Shown here one piece after another: positions 18,110 to 28,245 of a stretch of DNA of 64,000 nt. The notes beneath the pieces are model-generated. The model had not been told where the DNA came from. It saw only the letters and a program-made list of their open reading frames with translations, and made no database searches. Where the stretch lies: positions 992,001 to 1,056,000 of the forward strand of contig NZ_WRXO01000001.1 in assembly GCF_009758125.1 (NCBI RefSeq), given 5' to 3'. This DNA is from Chitinophaga oryziterrae. Its GTDB lineage: Bacteria > Bacteroidota > Bacteroidia > Chitinophagales > Chitinophagaceae. Numbering within the stretch: position 1 is the first letter of the stretch; each line of letters opens with the position of its first letter. A program made the position numbers and the translations under genes.

Positions 18110-19219
18110 CTATCTGATATGTATACTATTCTCTTTGTAATAATAATCTGCATTGCAGATCTTCTTTAGCATATTCAGCACTGTTGTGATGTCATCGGAT
18201 CTCATGATATGCCCTGTTACCACTTTGTCAGCTGTTGCAGGATTATCGAATACTATCTGTACATCATACCATCTTTCCAGCACGGGCATTATCTCTTTTA
18301 ACGGACTATGCCTGAATATGTATTGATCATTCCGCCAGGCCAGCTCGTTTTCTTCATCAAAGGAATGTACGTCTGTTCCCTTACTACTAACACTTGCGGC
18401 ATAACCTGGTTTAAGTAACACCTCATTTATTTTAACTGCTCCCTGCACCAGCGCTACCGTTACTTTCCCTGAATCATAACTGTTTACATTAAATGATGTG
18501 CCCAGTACCTGTATCGTTGTATGCTGTGTATGTACTATAAACGGTAATGCTGCGTTAGTGGCCACTTCTACAAACGCTTCCCCACTGATAGTGATCTCCC
18601 TTTTTCCACCTGAAAACCTGAACGGGAATAATAACTTACTGCCACTGTTCATATGCACTTTTGTACCATCTTCAAGTTTCACACGGTAGTCTTTTCCTGC
18701 GGGTACTATGATCGTTGCCGTAGCATTGGTTTCTTTGTTGGCAGTATATACAAATGTATTGTTTGTATTGTTTAGTATAACCGCACCGTCCTCTGTAAGC
18801 TGCATGCCATATCTTTCAGAAAGATTGATCTGTTCTCCACTTGTCAGTTGCAGTTGTACCTGCTTGGTAACATCATGTTTCGCCGCAAAATTTTCAACTT
18901 TGTTATCTTTCAGGATAATATATAAACATATACTGATCCCAATAGTTGCAACTGCTGCAAATATGCTCATGGCACGTCTTCCTCTTTTCAACCGGCGGAC
19001 TTCTGCCTTTACATTTGCTATAATACCTTCAGTATCAAATTCCTGTAAGGCCCTTTTGTTCTGTACAGTTGCAAAGTCCGATTGGATCTCCCTCCACAAC
19101 GCGTATACTTCCGGCTCACTCTCTATTAGCGAGTTAATGTATCCCTCATCAGATTCTGTAATTGAATCAGTAAGTTTTAGCATTAACAGCTGATAGATCT
19201 TATCTGTTTGAATATCCAT
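18110..19219 (-). CDS. FecR-type anti-sigma factor
   Basis: 369 aa from ATG 19219; a TTG 18 nt upstream is less likely. An N-terminal cytoplasmic region (1-75) and one membrane helix (about 80-100, after KRGRRA) are followed by the FecR domain (VPAGKDYRVKLEDGTKVHMNSGS, then FPFRFSGGKREITISGEAFVEV). The C-terminal DUF4974 domain ends in the usual YYYKENSIHIR. It holds or activates the ECF sigma factor encoded upstream (gap 42 nt). No SusC-like transducer follows, unlike the second pair at 50645-52296. Confidence 0.93.
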   Translation of the reverse strand: MDIQTDKIYQLLMLKLTDSITESDEGYINSLIESEPEVYALWREIQSDFATVQNKRALQEFDTEGIIANVKAEVRRLKRGRRAMSIFAAVATIGISICLYIILKDNKVENFAAKHDVTKQVQLQLTSGEQINLSERYGMQLTEDGAVILNNTNNTFVYTANKETNATATIIVPAGKDYRVKLEDGTKVHMNSGSKLLFPFRFSGGKREITISGEAFVEVATNAALPFIVHTQHTTIQVLGTSFNVNSYDSGKVTVALVQGAVKINEVLLKPGYAASVSSKGTDVHSFDEENELAWRNDQYIFRHSPLKEIMPVLERWYDVQIVFDNPATADKVVTGHIMRSDDITTVLNMLKKICNADYYYKENSIHIR

Positions 19220-19261
19220 TTCAACAGGTAGTGACAAAAAGAATCAAAACCATTTAGTGGA

Positions 19262-19807
19262 TTATTGTATTTTTTTTAATTTTTCTTTTAATCTTTTACA
19301 GGCGGTGTAGATATGCACGTTCACTGTATTAACAGAAATTCCCATGTTGGCCGCAACGTCCTTCCTTTTTTTACCTTCAATAAAAACCTGCGTAAAGATG
19401 CTGGACGATTGTATGGGTAATGTTTTAATGGCCGCAGCTATGCTCTGCTGTAATTCCCTTGTCTCTAAGCTGCTTTCTGTTTCTGTACAATCCTCCTGAA
19501 AGAACGACCAGGCTGCCGCCTTGTGTTCTTCCGCATTTTTATTTTTAATGTACCGGTAGCATTTATAACGAATAGATTGGAACAGGTAGGACATTATTGT
19601 CGATTCTACATTCTTCAGTGAGCGTTTCTCCCAGATTTCTATCAGCAACTCCTGTACTATATCTTTGGCTTCCTGCTGGTCCTGCAAATGGCGGAATGCT
19701 TCAGCCCATAAAGCCTTCGCATACTGCTTAAATATCTTTTCGTACGTAACTTCTTCATCTGCAGGCCGGTACCCCTGCTGCAGATCGTTCGTATTCGCAT
19801 GACGCAT
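19262..19807 (-). CDS. ECF RNA polymerase sigma factor, FecI-like
   Basis: 181 aa. Region 2 (residues about 22-95) has DQQEAKDIVQELLIEIWEKR. Region 4 (about 125-178) has a helix-turn-helix with GKKRKDVAANMGISVNTVNVHI. It directs RNA polymerase to promoters when released by the neighbouring FecR protein. No SusC/SusD operon is adjacent, so its targets are probably elsewhere. Confidence 0.94.
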   Translation of the reverse strand: MRHANTNDLQQGYRPADEEVTYEKIFKQYAKALWAEAFRHLQDQQEAKDIVQELLIEIWEKRSLKNVESTIMSYLFQSIRYKCYRYIKNKNAEEHKAAAWSFFQEDCTETESSLETRELQQSIAAAIKTLPIQSSSIFTQVFIEGKKRKDVAANMGISVNTVNVHIYTACKRLKEKLKKIQ

Positions 19808-20104
19808 TATAATACCCCCTTTACGATTTACGGTTTAATGCTGTTCTTCTACCCTCTAAAATCAATTTAATTATTGTTAAGACGGGGCAAAACTACTAAA
19901 GACATTATGTTTTTAACAAATTAAGTTAAATAATAAGTTGTTAACGATTTGTAAATATAGTGAGGACTCCTTAATGATTCATAGTACTAAAGTATTACAA
20001 ATGTTCATTTTAGCAAGAAATTTTTATGCCAATAAATAAAAATAAATTTGTGCAAACTGTAAGGAGTACTGAGTACATATACGATAAAAATTAAGTAGTC
20101 ACAT
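19808..20104. other. AT-rich intergenic region upstream of the FecI-like gene
   Basis: 297 bp with no credible ORF. It should contain the promoter of the sigma-factor gene and the end of the AraC-family gene transcript. No clear hairpin or consensus promoter box was found. Confidence 0.4.
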
Positions 20105-21010
20105 TTATGATCTTATCCTTACTTCCTTAGGAGAACAGGCATAATGCTTCCGGAATTCCCGGTTAAAGCTCGATACATTCGTATAGCCAACCTCTGTTGC
20201 GATCATTGTAATATCATTATCTGAATGTTGTAACATTTTTAGTGCCTTTTGCATCCTTTGTTCCTGTAAATAAGTCTGTACCGAAGAATTAAGGTACTTT
20301 TTAAAGTCCTGTTTCAGCTTGGATTCACTGATAAAATAAATACCCGCCAGCTGGGAAAGAGAAATAGGTTTATGCAGATTATCGTGGATATAGGTTTGAA
20401 TGTTAGTAATCAATTCATGATGGGGATTGTTCATAGTCATGTTTTTAGGGGTGGATTGTAAAGGGATAATGGCCGTTGTGATCAGTTCCGTAATCTGTAT
20501 ATATAACTTTAGTTGCTGAATACCATCGGTAACCGGTGTTTGCCTTATCTGGGCAATTAACTTCATTAACTTACTATTAGACACACCGGCCGGATGATCA
20601 TTTCTTTTACGGATAAAAGAGGAATCCGGTAAGAGTTCCTGAAACAGGGCAGGAGAAATGTCAAACTGCATAAACTCATTAACACCAGGGGCCAGTAATA
20701 GTTTATGATGTCCTGCATTGATCCTGATCAGGTTATAACCTCCCTTATCCAGGGTGCTGGTCCCTGTACTTATCCTTCCCTGTAGTGTAACCTGTAAGGT
20801 AATAGACTTGCTTTTGTAATAATGACGGATCTCCGTTTCCTTTTCGGCAATATTAACGATGCTGCAGACCCGGCACCCTGGAATAGTGGTAACCTGTTCT
20901 ATACGTGAAAAAGAAGGAGATGTCCTTAGTATGGGCTTTGAAAAAGGGTAGATATAACGTTGATACTGCTCAGGGATCTTTACCTTTTGAGATAACAGTA
21001 TTGATGGCAT
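20105..21010 (-). CDS. AraC-family transcriptional regulator
   Basis: 301 aa. The N-terminal part (1-195) has no recognised ligand domain. The C-terminal 100 residues form the double helix-turn-helix of the family, with LSQLAGIYFISESKLKQDFKKY and then ITMIATEVGYTNVSSFNREFRKHY. It lies divergent from the Tat-exported oxidoreductase at 21186, separated by 175 bp, and may regulate it or itself. Inducer unknown. Confidence 0.9.
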   Translation of the reverse strand: MPSILLSQKVKIPEQYQRYIYPFSKPILRTSPSFSRIEQVTTIPGCRVCSIVNIAEKETEIRHYYKSKSITLQVTLQGRISTGTSTLDKGGYNLIRINAGHHKLLLAPGVNEFMQFDISPALFQELLPDSSFIRKRNDHPAGVSNSKLMKLIAQIRQTPVTDGIQQLKLYIQITELITTAIIPLQSTPKNMTMNNPHHELITNIQTYIHDNLHKPISLSQLAGIYFISESKLKQDFKKYLNSSVQTYLQEQRMQKALKMLQHSDNDITMIATEVGYTNVSSFNREFRKHYACSPKEVRIRS

Positions 21011-21185
21011 AGTTGTGTTTTAATGGTGACGTGGTAATACTTTGGTTAACGCGTGGTCTCTAGAGTAGGCTCATAACAAACTGATTTTGGCTATCCGAAG
21101 AACGAATATAATAATAAAAACTGCAAAATCCCTTCAGTATACACTTGCGAAATGATTTTCATATCTTGTACTTTTCAGACAAACC

Positions 21186-22457
21186 ATGGAGCAGAAAAAG
21201 AATCATTCCAGGCGCACATTCATCAGGAATACGGCAGGTGCGGTCGCCGCCTTTACCATCGTACCCAGGCACGTACTGGGCCGGGGTTACCTGGCTCCCA
21301 GCGATCAGCTGACAAAAGCCGTGATAGGGACAGGAGAGATGGGCCGGAATCATTTCGCCTACGGGGGAACCCGTGTAGTGGCTATTTGCGACGTAGACCG
21401 TGGGCATTTGCAACAGGCAAAGGAAATGCTGGACAGCGGGGTTAAAACTTTTGATGATTACCGGGAAGTGATACAACTGCCGGAAGTAGATATTGTACAT
21501 ATTGCCACTCCGCCCCACTGGCATGGCCTGATCGCGGCCCATGCAGCTGCTGCCGGCAAGGATATCTGGTGCGAGAAACCCATGACCCGCACGATTGGCG
21601 AAGGCAAAAGGGTGATAGAAGCTATACAACAGTATGGCCGTATCTTCCGGTTAAATACCTGGTTTCGTTTCGAAGATAATTTCTATGGATTAAATACACC
21701 TGTAAAACCAGTGAAGAAACTGGTAAACAGTGGATTATTGGGATGGCCGTTAAAAGTGACCGTAGGTAAAACCACCGGGTTCGACTGGAAATTCAACTGG
21801 ACAGGCAAAACCAACCTGCCTGTCATGCCAGTTCCTGCTGATCTTAACTACGACCGCTGGCTGGGACCTGCGCCATATAAACCCTATCATCCACATCGCG
21901 TCCACCAGACCTTCCGGGGTTACTGGGATTATGATGGCGGGGGGCTGGGGGATATGGGCCAGCATTATCTGGACCCTGTGCAATATATCCTTGGTAAAGA
22001 CAATACCAGCCCCGTTTCTGTGGAAATAGACGCTCCTCAGCAACATCCTGATGCTGTAGGTACCTGGAGAAGGATTACCTATACCTACGAGGACGGTTGC
22101 CAGATTATATTAGATGGAGAAGGCACTGATGAAAAGGCGGCTTACATTGAAGGTCCGCTGGGTAAACTATATCCCGGTTTTAAATCAGATATCCCTGACC
22201 TGGAAAAGAAACTGGCGATCTATCCGGAGCCGCTGCCGCAACTCACAGATTTTACAGCAGCTGTAAGGCAACGTAAGCAATTTGCGCTCAATGAAATGAA
22301 CGGACACCGCTCCTGTACACTGGTGAATATGGCGAAAATTGCCTTACAACTGGGACGCTCCCTGCAATTTGACCCTGTAAAACAGGTATTCATATACGAT
22401 GATGGGGCGAATGAATTGATAGACCCGCCAATGAGGGCTCCCTGGAACTTATATTAA
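21186..22457 (+). CDS. Tat-exported Gfo/Idh/MocA-family oxidoreductase
   Basis: 423 aa. The N-terminus has a twin-arginine signal (SRRTFIRN followed by GAVAAFTI). A Rossmann NAD(P)-binding domain (AVIGTGEMGRN, VVAICDVD) contains the family signature EKPM near residue 135. The C-terminal half is the alpha/beta substrate domain (DMGQHYLDPVQYIL). Secreted family members act on sugars or glycosides and carry a tightly bound cofactor. The next gene starts 3 nt later. Substrate unknown. Confidence 0.9.
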   Translation: MEQKKNHSRRTFIRNTAGAVAAFTIVPRHVLGRGYLAPSDQLTKAVIGTGEMGRNHFAYGGTRVVAICDVDRGHLQQAKEMLDSGVKTFDDYREVIQLPEVDIVHIATPPHWHGLIAAHAAAAGKDIWCEKPMTRTIGEGKRVIEAIQQYGRIFRLNTWFRFEDNFYGLNTPVKPVKKLVNSGLLGWPLKVTVGKTTGFDWKFNWTGKTNLPVMPVPADLNYDRWLGPAPYKPYHPHRVHQTFRGYWDYDGGGLGDMGQHYLDPVQYILGKDNTSPVSVEIDAPQQHPDAVGTWRRITYTYEDGCQIILDGEGTDEKAAYIEGPLGKLYPGFKSDIPDLEKKLAIYPEPLPQLTDFTAAVRQRKQFALNEMNGHRSCTLVNMAKIALQLGRSLQFDPVKQVFIYDDGANELIDPPMRAPWNLY

Positions 22458-22460
22458 AAC

Positions 22461-23735
22461 ATGAAAAAGATACTTCTGATAATATTGACTTGTACCGGTT
22501 TACCTGCGAAGGCGCAAACACTACCTGTTACGGGTCTGGAAGCAAAAATCCTGGCGCTCGCAGCTAAGTTAAGGCCGGTAGGGCAGGGGGATAATACCAG
22601 CTTACAGTATACCCTTTCCGGTTATGCATACGGGGTTACCGATGCGAATAAGGAAGAGATGCGTAAAACTGCTTCCCGCGCGTTTTGCAAGGCATTGCCA
22701 ATAGTTAAGGGCCCGGAAAACAAAGCCTTCATTATCTCATTATTACAAATCTGTGGAGACAGCAAAGCGGTGCCGGCACTTAAATTATACTTAAGCAGCA
22801 AACGCCTCTGCGATCCGGCTACAAGGGCTTTGGTACAAATCAACAGTCCTGGTGCTAAAGTGGCTTTACTGGCAGCATTGAAAAAAGCGACCGGTAATAA
22901 CCGGATCACTTTAATAGCCGCGCTGGGGGAAATGCACTACCTGGGCGCTTTAGATGAAATCACGGCGCTTACTGCTTCAAATGATCCGCTGATAAAAAGA
23001 ACGGCATTACTGGCATTGGCTAATATAGGCGATGAAGATAGTGAGCCCATCCTGGCAGCTGCGGCAGAAAAGAGTCAATTCAATACTGATAGTACACAAG
23101 CTACCGCTGCCTATATACTCTATACAAAAAGACTGGCATTGAACTGGCCCATAGGGCCAGCCGCAGCAGCTTCAGAGAAGCTGCTTAAAAAAAGTCACTC
23201 GCCTTACATTCGCAGTGCAGCCCTGGAACTGCTCGTACAGACCCGTAGTGCAGAGGCAATATTCATCCTGATGAAAGCCGTGGATGATACTGTGCCGCAA
23301 TACCGCGCAGCAGCTTTCCAGCTGGCAGGCAGAAATATTACCGGTGACAATGCAGAGCAGTGGGTGCGCAAAGCAGAACTTTCGGAAGGAGCGGTGAAAG
23401 CAGGCGTAATAACGATGTTAGGCGTCAGCAAACAAACAGCGGGGGCCCGTCTGATAAAAAACTCCCTTTCCGATAAGGACCCGCGGGTGAAGTTGGCGGC
23501 TATAAATGCAGTAGGGGCCCTGGGCAATGTAGAAATGGTGCCGGCACTACTGTACACGATGAAAACAGCGGATACGGTGTCTGTCAATGCTATCCGGGAC
23601 GTACTGCTCAGCATCCGGGGTGTGGACGTAGTCGACAGGATCACGGCTTCAATGCCCTTCCAGCCACCTTTGGCACAAGCGGCTTTAAAAGAAGTTTTAG
23701 CTATCAGAAATCCAACGGAACAGACTATCAGATAA
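22461..23735 (+). CDS. Secreted HEAT-repeat protein
   Basis: 424 aa with a signal peptide (1-19, ending AKAQ). The rest is a run of alpha-helical HEAT repeats of about 30 residues, for example DPLIKRTALLALANIGDEDS and DPRVKLAAINAVGALGNVEM. No catalytic motif is seen. It follows the Tat-exported oxidoreductase by 3 nt and probably works with it as a periplasmic scaffold or partner. Confidence 0.85.
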   Translation: MKKILLIILTCTGLPAKAQTLPVTGLEAKILALAAKLRPVGQGDNTSLQYTLSGYAYGVTDANKEEMRKTASRAFCKALPIVKGPENKAFIISLLQICGDSKAVPALKLYLSSKRLCDPATRALVQINSPGAKVALLAALKKATGNNRITLIAALGEMHYLGALDEITALTASNDPLIKRTALLALANIGDEDSEPILAAAAEKSQFNTDSTQATAAYILYTKRLALNWPIGPAAAASEKLLKKSHSPYIRSAALELLVQTRSAEAIFILMKAVDDTVPQYRAAAFQLAGRNITGDNAEQWVRKAELSEGAVKAGVITMLGVSKQTAGARLIKNSLSDKDPRVKLAAINAVGALGNVEMVPALLYTMKTADTVSVNAIRDVLLSIRGVDVVDRITASMPFQPPLAQAALKEVLAIRNPTEQTIR

Positions 23736-23820
23736 TCATGGCATTCATTTTGATATTTATAGAATGTTTAACATAACGTGAATCGCGCTTATATTCTATA
23801 ACTATCAATAAGTTCTCATT

Positions 23821-24228
23821 ATGAAGTCATTTCTGCTCCTGCCACTGTTGCTAATGGGCGTATTATTTTCCAGCTGTAAGAAAGAGACAATTGTTCAACA
23901 GGTAGTAGTACCTAACCGTACGATTACCACTACGATTCCTGCAAGTGCATGGAAAGTAGACAATACTAAGAACACTTACTACGTAACGATCAGCATGCCA
24001 GAAATAGATGACCGCGTATACCAGACCAATGGGGTACTCGTTTATTTCTCTTTTGATGGCAAAATCTATGAAGCTATCCCGGATGTACTGGACGGTACTA
24101 CGCTGGAAGTAACTCATTCCGTAGGTTCCATTTCAATAGACATACAGGGTGCAGACGGTGCTCAGGTAAATCCTCCCAACCAGGACATATTCGTGAAGAT
24201 AGTGCTGGTGGAATCAGACCCGGCATAA
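23821..24228 (+). CDS. Small lipoprotein, function unknown
   Basis: 135 aa with a lipoprotein signal ending in LFSSC, followed by KKET and a beta-rich domain (about 35-130) without known motifs. Similar small lipoproteins are common in Chitinophagaceae. It stands alone, 85 nt after the HEAT gene, and is closed by a strong terminator at 24248. Confidence 0.75.
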   Translation: MKSFLLLPLLLMGVLFSSCKKETIVQQVVVPNRTITTTIPASAWKVDNTKNTYYVTISMPEIDDRVYQTNGVLVYFSFDGKIYEAIPDVLDGTTLEVTHSVGSISIDIQGADGAQVNPPNQDIFVKIVLVESDPA

Positions 24229-24247
24229 ATCATATAATAAATAGGTA

Positions 24248-24286
24248 AAGGGGTATAAGTGGAGGTTCACTTATACCCCTTTTTTT
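24248..24286 (+). terminator. Strong rho-independent terminator
   Basis: Perfect 14-bp stem (24248-24261 with 24268-24281), 6-nt loop and a run of seven T from 24280. It ends the lipoprotein transcript and isolates the following GH2 gene. Confidence 0.92.
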
Positions 24287-24306
24287 ATGTAATTTACCGC
24301 ACCATC

Positions 24307-24337
24307 TTTGATTTTGATTTTTCAACATATACTTTTG
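24307..24337 (+). promoter_or_regulatory. Consensus Bacteroidota promoter of the GH2 gene
   Basis: TTTG at 24307-24310, exactly 19 nt, then TACTTTTG at 24330-24337. This matches the Bacteroidota primary sigma consensus TTTG-N19-TAnnTTTG. Transcription would start about 7 nt later, leaving a leader of roughly 40 nt before ATG 24387. Confidence 0.78.
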
Positions 24338-24386
24338 TCTCATCAGTGAACAAGGCAACAGGTCTGCCTATAAATTTTATGTATCT

Positions 24387-27014
24387 ATGGTTCGGAGAAT
24401 GCTGAAGATTACTTTCTTCCTGTTATTACCTTTTTTAGAATTAGCTGCACAAAGTCAGTATGAACTGAACAGCGGATGGGAATGTAGTAACATTTCCGGT
24501 GTCACAGTAAAAGGAGAGGCGCTCTCAGTGCCTTCCTACAAGCTTACCGGCTGGTTACCTGCCACCGTACCGGGTACCGTGCTTACTACACTGCTCAATA
24601 ACAAGCTGGTACCTGATCCGTTTTATGGTATGAACAACATGCGCATACCGGATATCTATCATATCGGACGTGATCATTATACCTACTGGTTCGTAAAAGA
24701 CTTTACAGAAGCACAACCTGCTGCGGATGGTCAGGTATGGCTGCATTTCAGAGGTGTAAACGACGGCTGTGATATTTACCTGAACGGTCACCGCTTAAAC
24801 GCCACCACCCACTTCGGTACTTACCTGCGCTTCTCTTATAACATTACACCATGGCTGGCTAAAGACGGTCACAACCGCCTGGCTGTCATCGTATATCCTT
24901 CCGCTATCCTGGGTAATCCCAATGGCGGACAAGGCGGTGATGGTACTATCGCCAAAAACGTAGGCCCTCAATACACTGCCGGTTGGGACTGGATTCAGCC
25001 TATGCGCGACCGTAACACCGGTATCTGGGATAAAGTGACCATCGAAAGAACGGGCGCCGTACGGATCAAAAACCCGCATATCGTTACAAGGGTCCCTGGC
25101 GTAAGACTGCCGGATACCAAAGTGCAGGCTCCTGCTACCATCCTGGTTTCTACGGAACTGGAAAACGCTACCGCTAAAAGTATCGCCGGTACAGTTAGTT
25201 ATAAACTGGCCGGGAACACCATCAGCAAAAAAGTAACGATTGCGCCTCACGCTACTGTAGAAGTACAGCTGCCCGATCTGGAACTGAAACAACCTGCGCT
25301 GTGGTGGCCTGCCGGTTATGGCCCGCAGAACCTATACCAGCTGAAGTTATCTTTCAACACCACGAAAGCAGAAGATACCGAAGATGTGGAATTTGGTGTA
25401 CGTGAAATCCAGACCTACTGGAATGCACATACCAACAGCCGCGAAGTGGCTGTAAACGGACAAAAAATCTTTATCAAAGGTGGTAACTGGATCACTTCAG
25501 ATGCTATGTTCCGCTTCAGCAAAGAACGTTACGATGCAGAAATCCGCTTCCACAGGGATATGAACCTGAACCTGATCCGCATATGGGGCGGGAGCTTAAC
25601 GGAAAGACCGGAGTTCTATGAGGCCTGCGATAAATATGGCCTGCTGGTATTCCAGGACTTCTGGATGTCCGGCGACTGCAACGGCCGCTGGGTAGATCCA
25701 ATGAAAAAGGAAAGCCAGTGGACAAGACGCCAGTATCCTGATGATCACAGCCTGTTCATCACTTCCGTAATTGATCAGGTGAAGATGCTACGTAACTATG
25801 CATCACTGGCCTTCTGGTGTGGTGGTAATGAAATCACTCCTCCGGAAGATATACTGTCGGTCATGAGAGATTCCATCATTCCTAAACTGGACGGTACCCG
25901 CTTCTTCTTCCATTATTCCAACACGGACAGCATGTCTTACAACTCCCTGGGAGGTAACGGCGATGGTCCTTATAATATACAGCCGCTCTCCGTTTTCTGG
26001 AACGAACGTACTTTCCCCTTCAACTCTGAAGTGGGTTCCGTAGGTGTAGGGGATTACGAATCACTGGAACGCTTTATGCCTGAAGAAAATATGGTAGCTC
26101 CTGTGAATACGCCCAACGGAGTGGATTCCGTATGGGATTACCATAAATATATCCCTTACTTCGACCACCTGGACCCATATGGCAAGCCAAAAGACATAAG
26201 AGACTTCGCCAATAAGGCTCAACTGGTGAATTACGACCAGTACCGTGGCCTGATGGAAGGCTTCAGTGCTCATATGTGGGACTGGTACACCGGTGTAATT
26301 ATCTGGAAAACCCAGAACCCATGGACAGCTCTGCGCGGACAGATGTACGATTACTACCTGGATCCGAATGCCTGCCTCTATGGTCTGCATAATGGCAGTG
26401 CACCTCTGCATGCAATGTGTAACCCTACAGATGGCTCCATTTACTCCGTAAATAATACCTTTAAATATTATACCGATGTAATGCTGGAACTGAAAGCCTA
26501 TAATATGGCTGGTAAAGACAGCCTGATTACCCAGGTATTTACAGAGATCAGTCCTAAAACAGTACAGAAATACCTGTCTGTGAAATCAGCAATAGAAGGA
26601 CTAGGCAGCAAAGAAGGCATGTTCCTGTCTGTGAGGTTAAGAGATAAGAACCAACAGGTTATATCCGATAATCTGTACTGGTTCCCGGATGCAAAGGGTA
26701 ATTATTCCGGTTTGCAGAAGATGGAAGCCGCTAAGGTACAGATCACCGCCCACAAGGCAGGTACAGACAGTATCGCTGTGAAAATCAGCAATCCTGCGAA
26801 CGGACCGGTAGCCTTCTTTAACCGCGTATCTCTTGTGGATGCCCAGACAAAGAAGCGTATCCTCCCCGTATTCTATAATGATAACTATGTATCGGTATTA
26901 CCCGGAGAAGAAAAGATCGTGACTATCAGTGGCGATATGGTAGGCAAAAGCGGAAATGCAGCTGTTTCTGTATACGGTTGGAATGTACCCGAGCAATATA
27001 TCAGTATAAATTAA
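24387..27014 (+). CDS. Secreted GH2-family glycosidase (beta-mannosidase / exo-beta-glucosaminidase type)
   Basis: 875 aa with a signal peptide (about 1-22; ATG at 24387 or 24399). The N-terminal jelly roll contains WLPATVPGTVLTTLL and FRGVNDGCDIYLNG. Immunoglobulin-like domains and a TIM barrel follow, with acid/base Glu in FWCGGNEI and a likely nucleophile Glu in FNSEVGSVG. The overall pattern fits the GH2 branch of exo-beta-D-glucosaminidases and mannosylglycoprotein endo-beta-mannosidases rather than beta-galactosidases. It is a single-gene unit with its own promoter. Exact linkage not determined. Confidence 0.87.
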   Translation: MVRRMLKITFFLLLPFLELAAQSQYELNSGWECSNISGVTVKGEALSVPSYKLTGWLPATVPGTVLTTLLNNKLVPDPFYGMNNMRIPDIYHIGRDHYTYWFVKDFTEAQPAADGQVWLHFRGVNDGCDIYLNGHRLNATTHFGTYLRFSYNITPWLAKDGHNRLAVIVYPSAILGNPNGGQGGDGTIAKNVGPQYTAGWDWIQPMRDRNTGIWDKVTIERTGAVRIKNPHIVTRVPGVRLPDTKVQAPATILVSTELENATAKSIAGTVSYKLAGNTISKKVTIAPHATVEVQLPDLELKQPALWWPAGYGPQNLYQLKLSFNTTKAEDTEDVEFGVREIQTYWNAHTNSREVAVNGQKIFIKGGNWITSDAMFRFSKERYDAEIRFHRDMNLNLIRIWGGSLTERPEFYEACDKYGLLVFQDFWMSGDCNGRWVDPMKKESQWTRRQYPDDHSLFITSVIDQVKMLRNYASLAFWCGGNEITPPEDILSVMRDSIIPKLDGTRFFFHYSNTDSMSYNSLGGNGDGPYNIQPLSVFWNERTFPFNSEVGSVGVGDYESLERFMPEENMVAPVNTPNGVDSVWDYHKYIPYFDHLDPYGKPKDIRDFANKAQLVNYDQYRGLMEGFSAHMWDWYTGVIIWKTQNPWTALRGQMYDYYLDPNACLYGLHNGSAPLHAMCNPTDGSIYSVNNTFKYYTDVMLELKAYNMAGKDSLITQVFTEISPKTVQKYLSVKSAIEGLGSKEGMFLSVRLRDKNQQVISDNLYWFPDAKGNYSGLQKMEAAKVQITAHKAGTDSIAVKISNPANGPVAFFNRVSLVDAQTKKRILPVFYNDNYVSVLPGEEKIVTISGDMVGKSGNAAVSVYGWNVPEQYISIN

Positions 27015-27519
27015 TACAAAATATATACAATACTTAACAGCCATAAGAATTTTCTTATGGCTGTTTCTATATCTGCCAGTTTTGCACCCAAAAACCATTT
27101 CTACTTCCATTTTTGAGTACTTTCGCCAGGAAAATTATTGTTAATTAAATTTTTATTTGATTCTGTAAGTATTTAAATAACAATTAGTTAATCGATTTTA
27201 TCCAACGAAGGTTGTACTACTATGAGTAAGATATTCCATTGAAAAAAATCATAATAAATAAACTATTTGCTATATTTATAGTGTGTTTATTGCCTATACC
27301 TAGATTTTATGCCAAGATTGCGATTTATTTACACGTTTAGAGAGACGTGCTATCCTGTTTTTTGTGAAACGGGGAATATAAAGGATTGTCAGTTCATGAA
27401 AAGATTATCACCTGCCGCGGGTGTGATAACTTATACGCTACCGCGGCCGTGGACGCTTACATAATAATGTTTGCCTGTGAGGATTGAACAAAAAATTAAG
27501 AATTTACGAATACTAGACG
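27015..27519. other. 505-bp intergenic region, AT-rich
   Basis: It contains a hairpin that could terminate the GH2 transcript (27036-27049 pairing with 27052-27065) and a 7-bp inverted repeat TTATCAC/GTGATAA at 27405-27411 and 27423-27429, 90 nt before the next gene. No other structure or ORF was recognised. Confidence 0.55.
27036..27066 (+). terminator. Hairpin terminator after the GH2 gene
   Basis: Complementary arms of up to 14 nt (core CAGCCATAAG/CTTATGGCTG) followed by a short T run, 21 nt after the GH2 stop codon. Confidence 0.75.
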
Positions 27520-28245
27520 ATGCAGCATAAATTTACACTCTTAGCATTTCTTACTTTAATAACGGGTTTACTGGCCGGTTGCGGCGGCGGTAAAGGTTCA
27601 GGATGTACTGATATCGTAAACCCAACTGTATCATCAAACGCCCCAATAGGCCAGAATGATACGCTCAGGCTATCTATTTTCGGTGTGGAACCGAGTAATA
27701 CATATAGATGGACAGGCTCTGACGGATTTACCTCCACGCAGCAGAATCCAACTATTATACATCCTACAAAGGGAAAGAATAAGTACTACGTGGTAGAAAT
27801 CAAAACTGCCGGTGGTTGTACCTATACAGACTCTGTAACAGGAATTACAGTGGTTGGGCCATGGGCTCCCTGCGGACTGGATAGCAACACTGCCCAGCTG
27901 GATGGAGTTACCTATATGTCTTTACGTAGTATAAACGGTTCCGTTACCAGCAGCAATACTTATAAGATAGAAGGCATCAGTACCAATGCTGGTGTAGTGG
28001 TGGAATTTGCAGGTACACAGCCTCCATCAGAAGGCGTGTATACTATACAGCCGTCCAGTGGTACACTGGCAACCGGTTATGCAAAGGCTACTATTACTAC
28101 CACCACCACCGGTGCATGGACCCCTAACTCCGGTAGTGTGTATGTATCTGTAGATGGAGGTTCAATTACCGTCAGTTTCTGTAACCTAGCCTTTACTTCT
28201 TCGAATGGCAGTTCCGTGGGACGTATTAATATGACGTTACCGTAG
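27520..28245 (+). CDS. Lipoprotein with Ig/PKD-like domain
   Basis: 241 aa. The lipoprotein signal ends in LLAGC and is followed by GGG. Residues about 35-110 resemble a PKD or Ig-like module (YRWTGSDGFTSTQQNPTI). The rest is a Thr/Ser-rich beta-sandwich without a known family. Its last 30 bases lie inside a 123-bp segment that occurs again at 31502-31624, so the 3' end of this gene is duplicated downstream. Confidence 0.78.
   Translation: MQHKFTLLAFLTLITGLLAGCGGGKGSGCTDIVNPTVSSNAPIGQNDTLRLSIFGVEPSNTYRWTGSDGFTSTQQNPTIIHPTKGKNKYYVVEIKTAGGCTYTDSVTGITVVGPWAPCGLDSNTAQLDGVTYMSLRSINGSVTSSNTYKIEGISTNAGVVVEFAGTQPPSEGVYTIQPSSGTLATGYAKATITTTTTGAWTPNSGSVYVSVDGGSITVSFCNLAFTSSNGSSVGRINMTLP

Noticed and set aside
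27405..27429. 7-bp inverted repeat upstream of the lipoprotein gene as an operator
   Set aside because: Short arms and a GC-rich loop with several CCGCGG words nearby make chance likely; noted only in the intergenic entry.
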